A stretch of 64,000 nucleotides of DNA from Arenicola marina (taxonomy: Eukaryota > Annelida > Polychaeta > Arenicolidae). A model generated the notes under the pieces. That model did not search any database, was not told where the DNA came from, and was given only the letters and a program-made list of their open reading frames with translations. Below, piece after piece: positions 25,341 to 35,827 of the stretch (within the stretch, counting starts at the first letter, position 1; the number at the start of each line of letters is the position of its first letter). The translations under genes and the position numbers were made by a program. The DNA lies in assembly GCA_964019135.1 (NCBI GenBank), contig OZ025256.1:20157911-20221910 (forward strand), given 5' to 3'.

Positions 25341-27406
25341 ATCGAGCCCTATGTGATGCCGGATCCCGCTCCCAGGAACGCCAGCGCCCCCTACGACTCG
25401 GACGTCAAGTATGTCGGGTACATCGTGGACATTCTGGATCGTATCACGGACATGCTGGGACTCCAGTACAAGATCATTCCGGAGGCCAATGACGACTACG
25501 GCTTCCGACGATCTGATGGGACGTGGAGCGGCCTCATTGGACAAGTGGTCCGCAGGGTATGTCAGCAGGGGGGCGGGGGAGGGGGGGGGGGTGATGGGAC
25601 GTTGAGCGGCCTCATAGGACAAGTGGTCCGCAGGGTATGTCAGCAGGGGGGCGGGGGAGGGGGGGGGGGTGATGGGACGTGGAGCGGCCTCATAGGACAA
25701 GTGGTCCGCAGGGTATGTCAGCAGGGGGGCGGGGGGGGGCGATGGGACGTGGAGCGGCCTCATTGGACAAGTGGTCCGCAGGATATGTCAGCAGGGGGGA
25801 GTGCGTGGGGGGGAGGGGGGTATTTCGATAAACGGGTTGATTCTACCCAAACTTTCCTCATATAACCGACTAGAGCAATAACGTTCCACACTCCGAGCTA
25901 AGCTCCGCCCACGCTTGTCACTCCGACACCAAGCCCCGCCCACGCTTGTCACTCCGACATTAAGCCCCGCCCACGCTTGTCACTCCGACACCAAGCCCCG
26001 CCCACGCTTGTCACTCCGACATTAAGCCCCGCCCACGCTTGTCACTCCGACACCAAGCCCCGCCCACGCTTGTCACCCCGACACCAAGCCCCGCCCACGC
26101 TTGTCACTCCGACACCAAGCCCCGCCCACGCTTGTCACTCCGGGCTAAGCCCCGCCCACGCTTGAGTCCTTTTTCTTAAAGCGTGACTATGAAATTGACA
26201 AGGATAGCTGATGGTAGGTACAAGTGAAAAGTACTCATGTCTGAAACTGACAAGATTGGCTGGTTATTCAGGACGCTTTAACCACTTTTGGTCATGTAGC
26301 GTCAATGGGAGAAGGAAGGGAGAGTGGAGCCATGTCTCCGGGGGTAACCCCCTACTCTTTACGAAGAAAGACATGGGATCTTTATTCTGCGACCATACAA
26401 ACATGGCTACAGCAGGGCTCGAACCACCGACCCACGCGCCGTTAGGCTCTCAGGCCGCCAGAGCACTCAATGCGAGCGCTCTAGCCCATTGAGCCGTTGC
26501 ACCGGCCCCTGAAACTGACAAGAAAGTGACATGTTGTTTAATTTGTTGGACTTGTTTGTATGACAATAACGCACATGGAAGACCTTTTCGCCATATGATT
26601 CGATAAAAGCGACAGTCAATATTTGGCTTTTACAGCTGTTTGTTGTTTAAAACTTATTGGGCATTACATTCTGACATTTTCTTTTTGGCTTTTAGGAGGC
26701 AGATTTAGCAGCGGCGCCGTTATACATAACCGAACAGCGAGCAGAAGCCGTTGACTTCTCTATGCCCTTCCTGGAAGTTCAGGCCACCATGTTGTTACAC
26801 CGGCCGCCAACAGAACACCCGCTGCCCTTTAAGTCCGCGGAAGACCTCATCAGTCAGACTAGATACCGCTTCGGAACGCTAAAGTCGGGCATGGTGAGCC
26901 GAGCTTTCCGACAGACTAACAACACGATATACCAAAGACTCTGGACGCGTATAAATCGATTCCCAAGCAAGGTGCTCACGGAGACGAACGAGGAAGGAAT
27001 ACAACTGGCCCGACAAGAGCGATTTATCTTCATTTTACCGGCGCCAATCGGAGAATACGTCGCTAGAGACTGCGAGCTCATCACCATGGATAAGTTCCTT
27101 ATGAAGCGCCATTTTGCCTTTGCTCTTCCGAAACCTTACCTGCATGGTACTTCAGGGTTGATGCCGCAGTTGAACAAGATTTTACTGCTCCTCAAGGAGC
27201 AAGGATTCCTGGAGAATGTGTATCGCAAGTGGTGGACCAAAGGGAAGAAGTGTAATGGCGTGCAGAGTAGTAAGATGTATAGTTTGAATTCCACTGGCGC
27301 GGTGACTTCTGGGAGCGCTTGGGTTGTGGTAACTTTACAGCTGGCGTTCCACTGGCGAATATTGATGCTTCGCGCTAGTCACGTGTCGCTTTATACACGA
27401 CAGTGA
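25341..27406 (+). CDS. Pore-less ionotropic glutamate receptor-like ligand-binding protein (3' part, 2 exons)
   Basis: Spliced from 25341-25556 and 26696-27406. The first exon follows TTTCTCCAG, the donor is AGG|GTATGT, and the second exon follows GGCTTTTAG; the junction is phase 0. The joined 308-residue stretch matches the iGluR ligand-binding core: lobe S1 with EPYVM (2-6), KYVGYIVDIL, and APLYITEQRAEAVDF (79-93), whose Arg87 is the alpha-carboxylate contact; then lobe S2 with SAEDL (119-123), Glu192 in the GEY word, and a Cys198/Cys258 pair placed as the conserved S2 disulphide around KWW. In the family, S1 is followed by pore helices M1-M3. Here S1 passes through HRPPTEHPLPF straight into S2 inside one exon, so the channel is absent. 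There is no clear M4: the 50-residue tail has only a weak hydrophobic run (AWVVVTLQLAF). Upstream exons (start, signal peptide, any amino-terminal domain) were not found. It is probably a secreted or lipid-/tail-anchored amino-acid binder, or a decoy; this is inference. Confidence 0.85.
25515..25800. repeat. tandem duplication of the exon 3' end plus splice donor, 4 copies
   Basis: The last 42 bases of the first iGluR exon plus about 36 bases of intron start, including the G-rich run, recur at 25515, 25593, 25671 and 25741 (units 78, 78, 70 and about 60 bp). Copies 1-3 keep CGCAGG|GTATGT; copy 4 has CGCAGGATATGT and has lost the GT. The second unit changes the conserved Trp of the TWSGLIGQVVRR word to Leu. 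The first two units are multiples of three and stay open. Confidence 0.9.
25891..26166. repeat. 31-bp minisatellite with nine EGR-type sites
   Basis: Nine units of CTCCGACACCAAGCCCCGCC(CACGCTTGTCA), the first one base short. Each contains CGCCCACGC, the reverse complement of the consensus EGR/Zif268 site GCGTGGGCG. It lies in the iGluR intron. A single unit of the same sequence stands in methyltransferase intron 1 at 54829. Confidence 0.9.
26139..26625. repeat. dispersed repeat copy A (in iGluR intron)
   Basis: From GGCTAAGCCCCGCCCACGC through TTGAGTCCTTTTTC to GATAAAAGCGACAGT this matches 54829-55035. It is interrupted by the SINE at 26256-26508. Family unknown; no coding capacity. Confidence 0.8.
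26256..26508 (-). mobile_element. tRNA-derived SINE, minus orientation
   Basis: 253 bp bounded by perfect 15-bp target-site duplications CTGAAACTGACAAGA (26241-26255 and 26509-26523). Read on the minus strand it begins GGGGCCGGTGCAACGGCTC and has box A-like (GGCTCAATGGGCTAGAG) and box B-like (GGTGGTTCGAGCCC) RNA polymerase III promoter words. A family-specific body follows (AAAGATCCCATGTC...TTACCCC) and the 3' end is ...GTCCTGAATAACCAGCC. Two further copies are at 29763 and 43084. Confidence 0.92.
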
Positions 27407-28000
27407 TATCTAGCGTCGTTATGGTGAATCTATTCTCTCTCACTGACGCCATATGGACGTCACAACGCGACGTCACCACAGAATGAAACGGACGTCGTGA
27501 CGTCGATGACGCGATTGCAAAGTCATTACGGAAGCTACTAAATACTCATGGATGACGTCACATCGTTCTTTAGTGCGGACGTGATTAACGTCCGTGAGCT
27601 GCGTTTTAAGTGATGAGCACGGCTGCGTGTTTGTGAGCACGGCGGTATTCTCTGCGTCATAATGTAACCCACTGTCCACGTCATAATGTACCCCACTTGC
27701 TATCAAGAGGATTTCTACTGCTAATATTAAGAATATTAATTCCAGTGCTGATATTTTGAGCATGTCGTCTTCTGGCGTCATGTAACTTACACCACACTAT
27801 GGGCGTCATTCGACGAGGCTGCTGATATCACGCGGTATAGAATTCATGACGTCATAATGCGCCCCATTGCGGGCGTCATGAGGTAACCCAGTCATGACGT
27901 CATAATGCATCCCACTGTTGGCGGCATGTTGCATCCTATTCCAGACATCATAAGGCAATCCACAGTCGGCATCCTGCGATATTTAACTGTGGACATCATA
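27407..28000. promoter_or_regulatory. CRE-word-rich degenerate repeat downstream of the iGluR stop
   Basis: Perfect TGACGTCA palindromes stand at 27553-27560, 27847-27854 and 27895-27902 among many CGTCA half sites. From about 27640 the words CGTCATAATG(T/C)A(A/C)CCCACTG recur as a degenerate repeat of about 24-50 bp spacing. It could be a regulatory cluster or simply a decayed minisatellite. From 28000 to 28575 I see no gene. Confidence 0.45.
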
Positions 28001-28575
28001 ATGAATTTTCTTTCTGACGCCAAGCTGAACGGATACTACAAAAAATTGAGATATTGCTGTAATTACCATTTCAGTTATCATCTGGCTACTAATATCAACG
28101 GATTCATAACTATTGGAGGATGGATTGTTATCTTTAACCTAATATTGATTAAATATAGGGAACGTTTAGTTTTAATGTGGTTAAAAGTGCTATATTTTAC
28201 ATGAATGCGAACACCTTTGTGAGCTGCATTGTGCATATGTCTTATCAGCCGCATTTTTATATTCGTATTCGTCAGCGCATAATACTGCTTTAAAAATACC
28301 ATTGTTTATTACAATGTCAATATTAAACAGACATGGGAAGCTCATAAACTATTTCTACTTGTTTCACCTAGTGAATACGTCATCGGTTTGAGATCTGCAG
28401 TTTAGGTTGTTTTAACTTTAGGATTCCCATTAATTTGCAACCTTTACATCGATGGAAGAAAAACAAAATGGAATTAGCATAGCTGGCCACAGTTTTCACG
28501 CTGGTATCATGTTGTTTTAATGAACCTCCCTACCTCAATGGGTAAGCAGACCGATCTGCAGATCAAAAGATTGCG

Positions 28576-29035
28576 TGGCGGGGGGGGCGGGGGGGGGGGG
28601 GTGAACCCTGGCACCCTCATCGGGGACAAGAATCATCGAGCCCATATCATTGTTTCGGGAAGGTTAAAGTTTGGCCCAATTTTAAAACACTTACTGTTTT
28701 TTGGTCCACACGATTTTTGGTACTGATGCAAGGGCGGATCCAGGGAAGTTCCAGGGGTCCCCCCCCCGCCCCCTCCCCCTTTATGAGGACGAATGCCGTT
28801 TTGCAATGTAAGATATAGGCCATCTGGAGCGTGGTCCCCCCCCCCCCCCACCCACCCCTTTTTGAGGAAGGACGCTATCTCTGAGGCGGCGTCGCCCCCC
28901 CGCACCCCACCCCCGTTCGCAATCAGTGGATCCCCTCCCCCTGGTCGTCAAAACATTGATGGACCCCCGGTCGCATGTTTCAACGCCCGGGGGTCCATCA
29001 AATGACGCCCCCACCCCTTTTTTTTAAATCCTGGG
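28576..29035. mobile_element. poly-G/poly-C element remnants (GGGCGGATCCAGG type)
   Basis: Long G and C runs with a GGGCGGATCCAGGG word at 28734, an end word seen in non-autonomous DNA transposons of invertebrates. It includes TTTTGCAATGTAAGATATAGGCCATCTGGAGCG, related to TTTTCAGTGCAAAATTTAGGCCATCTGAGGCG near 51950. No open frame of note. Element limits are uncertain. From 29036 to 29762 nothing is recognised. Confidence 0.55.
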
Positions 29036-29762
29036 TCCCGCCCCGCTTAGGTATGCCGCGTAAGATGCTCATAAGCCATTTCTCGGGTCAGATCCTGACC
29101 TTCGCTAACATATATAATGAAGATAACGAATATAAAAGCATTGTATTTTGCCAAATTTGCTTGTTAAGCGGTTGCTTTACCATATGCGCGGATCGTGTAG
29201 ATTTTTTTAACTATAGTTATCAGTTAATAAAGTTAGGTTATCAATAAATTTGCATGTTATTTAGGGCAATAACAGGCGGCGTCGACGCACTCTGCGCATT
29301 TCAAATTTAAGTGTGAGATATTGTGTGAGTAAAAGGCGTGAGCGTGCATTCACAGTGAGTGTCAAAGTGGCAAAGTGCGCGCTAACAGCATGTAAAAAAT
29401 AGTCTTCAACATCTTTAAGGTAAGATACAGATATGCTCATCAGATAAACTAACCTATAAACTAACCTACAAATTAGGATACTAAATTAACTACAGTTCAA
29501 AATTCGATTTCATAACATGTGCGGAAGACGGAGATTGGGGCACGATTCTACCGCGAACGACTTTAAATAGGTCACCATTACTCCAATCAGCCACGATACA
29601 ATGATAATACTTCAAAAGTATTCAAACCGTGCCATTCGTAGCAATATGTGCAACTGCATATATTTCCTTCTATAATTGCCAGGGATAAAAGATTCATATC
29701 ATGCCATTTGACCAGCGACCGAGACGACTGTGCTTGCTCCTTCCGTACTTTAGTTGATTGCA

Positions 29763-29999
29763 TATTCAGGACGCTTTAAGCAATTCTAGTCATATCGTGG
29801 CAACGGTAGACAGAAGAGAAGAGCGGAGCCACGTCTCAGCGGTAACTCCGTACTCTTTGATGAAAAAGAACGATATATTGGTATTAATCTTGCGACCACA
29901 TAGACATGGCTACAACGGGGCTCGAACCATCGATCCACGTGCTGGTAGGCTCTCAGGTGGTCAGAGCGCTCTAACCCACTGAGCTATCGAGGCGGCCCC
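29763..29999 (-). mobile_element. tRNA-derived SINE, minus orientation
   Basis: Second copy of the 26256 family. The minus strand starts GGGGCCGCCTCGATAGCTCA, with box A TAGCTCAGTGGGTTAGAGCGC and box B ATGGTTCGAGCCC, and ends in ...AAAGCGTCCTGAAT. No convincing target-site duplication is visible beyond GCAT. From 30000 to 30919 I see no gene; a G run lies near 30647. Confidence 0.88.
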
Positions 30000-30919
30000 G
30001 CATGTTTCGGGCCCAGTGAACCTGCGACTCCGCGGCAATGTGTGACACGTTTCATTTATTACGTTGGGGATTTTCAGCCACGATAACTGCAATAGGGGAT
30101 GTGGCCCAGCCATCGGGATGATCCGCTTGTATCTACTGCCAAATCCGCTGCATCTGTAATGCATGTAATATCATTATATGTAGCTGTTCTTCAGGCGGTG
30201 TGTAATGACGGTGGTCAGGATAGGGAGGAGGGGGAGGCGTCAGTCGCCTAACTGGTCGACAGATCAACAAGTCGCTCTTCAGCGCCGTGAGAACTGGAGT
30301 GGATATAGCCTAGTGTTGTCTGAGAGATGATAGATCGATGAAACATATAGACAATAATAGCGCCAATATATCACAAATAGAAGTATCTTATATGTGTCTG
30401 GTTACAGATAACATAAAATAGTGTTATTACCGTCTGTGTATAATAAACAAGTCAACAATAAACAGTAGCGTTAAAGTGCTATTGACCGACAATGACAAAC
30501 CGGTTTAAACTGGTCGGGTATATGTACATCATGATAATTATACATTAAGCATTCTACCATCACGTTAAACCCTACCCATCAGCTACGCTGCACAATTCCT
30601 TGGCATATATGACCACAGGCACAGTAAATCGACTGACACAGAGTGTGGGGGGGGGGCGGGGAGGTCCGCACCGCCTACTAATAAACAGGAAGGTGTCCAA
30701 CTCAGCCCGCTGCTCGCCTACCCCTCCTCGCTTCAAACCCCCAAATCCACCTCTGGCCGCCTTCGTCTCATCCGCTCAATGCCGTAATCCTGTAATCTGA
30801 TTCCTGGATACTTTATCTTCCTTTTCAGCCAAACAACTGCGTTTGTAACTCATATATACATCACGACCCAAGCATTCTTTCCGCTTCCGAGGCGAAACAC
30901 AACAAACAATGCTCACCAT

Positions 30920-31003
30920 ATGTTCAAATCATTTGCACATACGTCCAAATCATTTGCACATATGTTCGAATCATTTGCATATATGTCCAAATCATGTGCA
31001 CAT
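30920..31003. repeat. 21-bp minisatellite, 4 copies
   Basis: Four 21-bp units of ATGTTCAAATCATTTGCACAT with T/C and A/G variants. Each unit carries CATTTGCA-like octamer words; one has ATTTGCAT, the reverse complement of ATGCAAAT. Confidence 0.85.
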
Positions 31004-31005
31004 AT

Positions 31006-31260
31006 CAGGGTTCCCACAGGTCAGGGAAATCATAAAAACAATTCATGCAAAATCAGGGGATTTAATTGTCAAGAAGAAACCAGGGAAAATTCAGGGAAGT
31101 TAATTGTGAAGAAGAAACCAGAGAATTTCATTTTTAAAAATAAATAAGGGAAAAATCAGGGAATTATTCAGAAGTCTAGATCACATTTTTCTAACTGTTC
31201 GATCCCAGTTATTGCTTTGAAGGTTATGAATTCCCTGACTTTCATGTTTATTAATATCCG
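31006..31260. mobile_element. CAGGGTTCCCAC-type repeat, one end only
   Basis: Begins CAGGGTTCCCACAGGTCAGG, the terminal word of a repeat class common in invertebrate genomes, and then repeats TCAGGGAA words and a 38-bp direct repeat (TTAATTGT(C/G)AAGAAGAAACC). The matching GTGGGAACCCTG end is not found before the assembly gap, so this copy is truncated or hidden by the gap. Confidence 0.6.
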
Positions 31261-31367
31261 TTTATTAATGTCCTTATATGATTAATTCATGGTGATTCAG
31301 AATAAATAATCTGATGTTACTTCTGGGCCTGGGGATCGTTTCACTGAGAGTTACGAGCTCATATGCC

Positions 31368-31567
31368 NNNNNNNNNNNNNNNNNNNNNNNNNNNNNNNNN
31401 NNNNNNNNNNNNNNNNNNNNNNNNNNNNNNNNNNNNNNNNNNNNNNNNNNNNNNNNNNNNNNNNNNNNNNNNNNNNNNNNNNNNNNNNNNNNNNNNNNNN
31501 NNNNNNNNNNNNNNNNNNNNNNNNNNNNNNNNNNNNNNNNNNNNNNNNNNNNNNNNNNNNNNNNNNN
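31368..31567. other. assembly gap (200 N)
   Basis: Exactly 200 undetermined bases, a typical arbitrary scaffold-gap size. The real distance is unknown. The right flank is a C run and a G run follows at 31630, suggesting the assembly broke in poly-G/C sequence. Confidence 0.99.
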
Positions 31568-32465
31568 CCCCCTTTTCCCCCTATCTCCAGAGAAAGTCCG
31601 TGCCTTTTTTCGCCTATTTCCTAGCAAAGGCGGGGCGGGGGGGTGGGGGGGGGGGGCACGTGTGGCAGTAAAATGCGTCTGTGATGGCAGAAACGCGCAC
31701 GCAGTATAGTTCCCCGCCTCTCGCCCTAGGTACAATATACCACTAGTGGTGTGGTGAATTTAATGTCTGCACGTGTGTTAACCTAAGTGGCAAAAATATG
31801 CGTCGTGCTTCCGTTCGTCATAGCAAACCACAAGAACTAGAGCCATGTGACTGCGAAATAAACATCAGACTACATGAGACTATAGGGCGTTGCATGCATG
31901 GAGCATGGAGCATGGCGCAAGTGCCCCCAAAACAAGCCGGCTTCTCTAGGGGCAAAACTGCACAACGGTGTCAACGTTAAATTCTTTAGTCTCGAGTAGG
32001 GAATCGACTGTGGCTTTGTGACTGTGACAGCGTTGCGCCTTTAGAGAAACGGGTTTGGCTGGGCTCTTGCGTCAACAAGCGCCTGTGCCGCTTGACTTCT
32101 GCATGGTCCGCACGATATATGTAATTGACGGCCTGTTTCCAAGTGCTTATTTTATAACACACGGCAGAAAGGTGAGTTTATAAGCCTACAGGATTCACGT
32201 ACTGTGAGAGTGTTATTTTGGTTGTTGAAGGGGGTTAGATTCTAGATTTAGTTTTTTGTGTTGAATTATTGACTTGCTCGCCTGTTCAGGGCATCAGAAT
32301 AGACCCATCCACGGCGGAAACTTGATTTGGATGTTTATGCCGCTTTCGTGCATACAAGGACTAAACTGAGATGGAACCTCCCGTGACCCTGAAGGCAGAA
32401 TGGATGAAACATGCATCAGATTGAGAGCCCGGGTTAGGATTCGAACCCAGGACCTGCTGTCCCGG
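31568..32465. other. no recognisable gene
   Basis: Mixed unique-looking sequence with a G run near 31632-31656. Open frames are below about 70 codons and show no recognisable domain or splice context. Confidence 0.5.
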
Positions 32466-32640
32466 GGGGGGGGGACAATATAATACAAATTTGGTGGGGG
32501 CATTCCCGGGTGCCTTGATACCTGAGATACCGGTGAAACAGATACCCCTATAGAGCGGACATTTTATAACTTGCGACCGCGGGGGTGGGGGGAGATTTTG
32601 GCGGTAAAACGCCCCGACCGAGCCGAGCCACCCCATTCCC
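32466..32640 (+). mobile_element. dispersed G-run element, GCGGACATTT family
   Basis: Contains TAATACAAATTTGGTGGGGG, GGTGCCTTGATACCTGA, ATACCCCTATAGAGCGGACA and TTTTGGCGGTAAAACGCCCC. The reverse complement of 52150-52450 carries the same words in the same order, so the two are members of one family in opposite orientation. A partial member with TTTTGGCGGTAAAGCGCCCC is near 35002. Confidence 0.7.
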
Positions 32641-33060
32641 CCTCACCCTTCCACCCATCCCTCCTCACCCGTCCCATCTCCATCCCAATCACACCCGCTC
32701 CCCCCACGCTACCCCCCCCCCCCTCTCCCCAAGCCTCTTCTGCCTTCCTCCCTGCCTCGGTAACCCACCCGGTGACCCCGACGGCCGTCCCCCTCTCTAA
32801 CTGCCATTCTGGGGGCGGGAGAGGTGAGGGTAGACACCCCCACTCCTCCATGTCCCATCCCCGCCTGTCCCCAGCACCGTCTGCTCCCCCCCTCCCCCCC
32901 CCCCACCCCCTCTCATCTCGCGCGGCGGGCAAACAGCCAGCGGACAAACATACTTTCCGCTCGGTTCCAACCGATCGAGCCTGCTGTCTGCGTGGTTTCA
33001 GCTTGGACCCCGCGCGGCAGCGGCAGCGGCAGCGGCAGTCTCCGCCACACCCACTACCCG
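32641..33060. repeat. C-rich low-complexity tract with (CGGCAG)n
   Basis: Pyrimidine/C-rich sequence with several C runs, then four CGGCAG hexamers near 33015-33035. Proline-rich open frames on the plus strand are compositional. From 33061 to 34680 there are only short AT and GA microsatellites (33250-33265, 33377-33388) and no recognisable gene. Confidence 0.75.
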
Positions 33061-34682
33061 CCGAGTCACTTTGTGGTAAAGGTGCCCAGCAAAAACCGCT
33101 ACATCTAGTGGCTCCCTCAAGTGAGCTTATTACGTAGTTAACTGACGGATGTGGTGCAAACAGGCGCGACGGGCGACTGTGATCAATCTCACTGATTGAC
33201 GACTACATGAGGTAAACGCTGATCGCTTCGATATCATCTGGGATTATCCTGATATATATATATATAGAACATACATACGACAACAAAGGAGAGTAGGACG
33301 TGGAGATATAAGGCGAGAAAAAACAAAAATCATGGTCCAGAAGATCGGACAGGGAGATATAAGCAACGAGTCTGCAGAGAGAGAGAGGCGCAGAGAGATT
33401 AACATTCGAGATGAGTATTTTTCATGCGGAAATAGGCAGTGAAGTGTTCTTGTGTGACAGAACCCGGCGCTATCGTGGCTGCCGCATCGAGTTCAAGTCG
33501 CACCAATTTCCTGAATGGCGGAGGCAATTAGGATGTCAGTCTGTCGTGGGAGCGAGCTACCACGCCAAGAGATTGATTGATCAAGAACCAGATATGTACA
33601 GCCAGAGTTAACCGACCGACCGAGAGCACTCAATGTGCAAATTGGATGGCATACATGCCGGGGCACGGGTTTTCGGTGTATGTAGAGTACGGAATACCAG
33701 CCTTCAGGACAGTTCACCAGGGCATTATTGGCGGTATAGGTAGCCGGGAATACCAACCATACCAGGGCATAATCGGAAACGCATTGGAAACTCCGATTCC
33801 ACACCGTCGCGTATATAAGCAATTATTGAGTAATTTTGCTTTTTATTCGGATAATTGGTTTGTTTTCCGGATCAGCTCAGTGTTTTGATTGAAAGCACCT
33901 GCTAAACGGTAGATGCTTCGCAGCCTCAATCTGTCTGCGGAAGATTCGATTTTAGCATAAGGTAAGGACTGTAAGACCGTCGAGACATTAAGCTGGAATG
34001 GGGCCGGTACGACATAAAATACAAACAAAGGAACGCCGAATGCCTTGTTTCATCACCACCCGTGGCGCCGTGATCGGGTGGTGGTTGAGTTTGTTTTTGT
34101 CATAATCTTTTCCTCGCTGGAGATGTTGCCGCCCAGTGTTTTAGGGATCGTGGTAGGGGAAGATAGTGTCGATGTTATGTCCCGTTATGAATAATGTGTC
34201 CCCGACTCAACTCGGTGATAATGGTAAAAGTGATGAATTCGAGGTTACAGTCTGTGAGATGTGTCGATGGTTTGTATAGCGACAGGGGTCCCCGACTGGA
34301 TTTAGAAAAAGAGTCTCGAAGTTTATTGCATAACGGCGATCCATTATTGCCATACAGTGCGTTAGTAATAAAAGCCCGAATTGCGGTAAATAAAAGGGTG
34401 ATATAATCTTCACCATGCAAATGGAAGCTTTGATTTATCCCCGCATCGATTTTACCGTCATAGAGTCACTTCGGGGCACCCATTTCGGCAGAGTCAATCT
34501 CACCCTTCTACCCTATGCACCACCCGCAAACCGAGCACGCTATCACCTCTGCCACCAGAGCTATGATTTTTTAATGAACTTTCATGTTTTGCTCTGGATA
34601 TGGATGTCATGTTCACACCGTCAAGAGGTCCCCCGTAGGTGAAGCTATCATCAGTCAATGACATTTTGTCCCCAGGGACTCA

Positions 34683-35132
34683 CAGGGGCGGAACTAGGGG
34701 TGGGGGGGGGGGGGTAGTTAGGGGAGTTGCACTCCCCCCCCCCCCCTTGGGAACATGAGCATACACTGTAAAAGTCGGGCTTTCCAACGAAATACAGTAG
34801 AGACATTTTGTAGATAAACCAGAGGCGGATCCAAGGAGGAGGGGTGGGGGGGGGGGGGTTTAGGGGATTGTTCAGGACTGTTCAAGTCGACATTTGTTCC
34901 ACCTGCCCCCGGTTTTAAAAATTGGATGGACACCCGCGATCATTTTGAAAATGTGCGTTCATAGAGAGGGTTGGTGCCAAACATACCCCTTCCGAGCTGA
35001 TTTTGGCGGTAAAGCGCCCCAACCGAGCGGATGTTGGCTGTTCGGGGGGGGGGGGGGGTTGGGGCTTTACCGCAGAACGCCCCCAAACCGAGCCATGTAT
35101 TAAGTACCCTCCCGCCCCCCCCCCCCCCCCAC
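34683..35132. mobile_element. nested poly-G/poly-C element fragments
   Basis: CAGGGGCGGAACTAGGGG at 34683 and GAGGCGGATCCAAGG near 34834 are two element-end words, each followed by 13-14 base G runs. Two GGCGGTAAAGCGCCCC / GGGGCTTTACCGC words near 35002 and 35058 form an inverted pair. No coding content. From 35133 to 35825 no gene is recognised. Confidence 0.55.
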
Positions 35133-35827
35133 ACATATACATATATATAGCGGGGTGGGTCCGGTCCTGGGTGTCAACGGCCGAGGTGCGACAGTGAAAA
35201 ACCCAGCCACTTCAATGCCGCCTTAGGCAATATGGCCGCCGTTTATGTACGTGCAGAAGTCAAACGTGATCTGCGCGACTGAAACTTGACTACGCAGCGC
35301 AAACATTTGTCGATCGTCGGGAACAAAACGTCATCATCTTCACTCTATTCGGTGTCAGAAATGGGGCCACGTTGTGAGACGGCTTCTGCATTTAGCCAAC
35401 ATTTGCTTTCAAATTGTTGGCGTACTGGGATCACTCACAAAAAGAAGAGCCTTCGTCACAAAGACATGGATGTTTGCTATTGCTAACGTTTTTCCACGGC
35501 AAATGCAAGGCTGCTTTTTTGTGTGGGTGTGTACGATTCGCTGTCTATGTAATAGCTGTCGCCCATTGTCGCAACATTGGAGCACACTTTATTGCTGAGA
35601 TATATATAAAGGGGTATTCTCAGTTCCACAATCCTGACTGTTCTACTGTTAGTGTTGCCAAAACATGTGATTTTACGACCCGACTATGCTGAATATCCAA
35701 GATTGGTAAAGAAAATTATATTTCGATACTTTCCTTTTGTAATTCCTTGATAAGATCACTCTCGGTTAAAAAAAATCACGTTTTCTTTAAAACGATTTAC
35801 CTCAGTAACAATCTGTTTAGGAAGGAC

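Noticed and set aside
25593..25865. Reading the receptor exon through its donor repeats as coding
   Set aside because: The Gly-run readthrough breaks frame at the third unit. Use of the first donor joins to the next exon with a perfect family match (QVVRR then EADLAAAPL).
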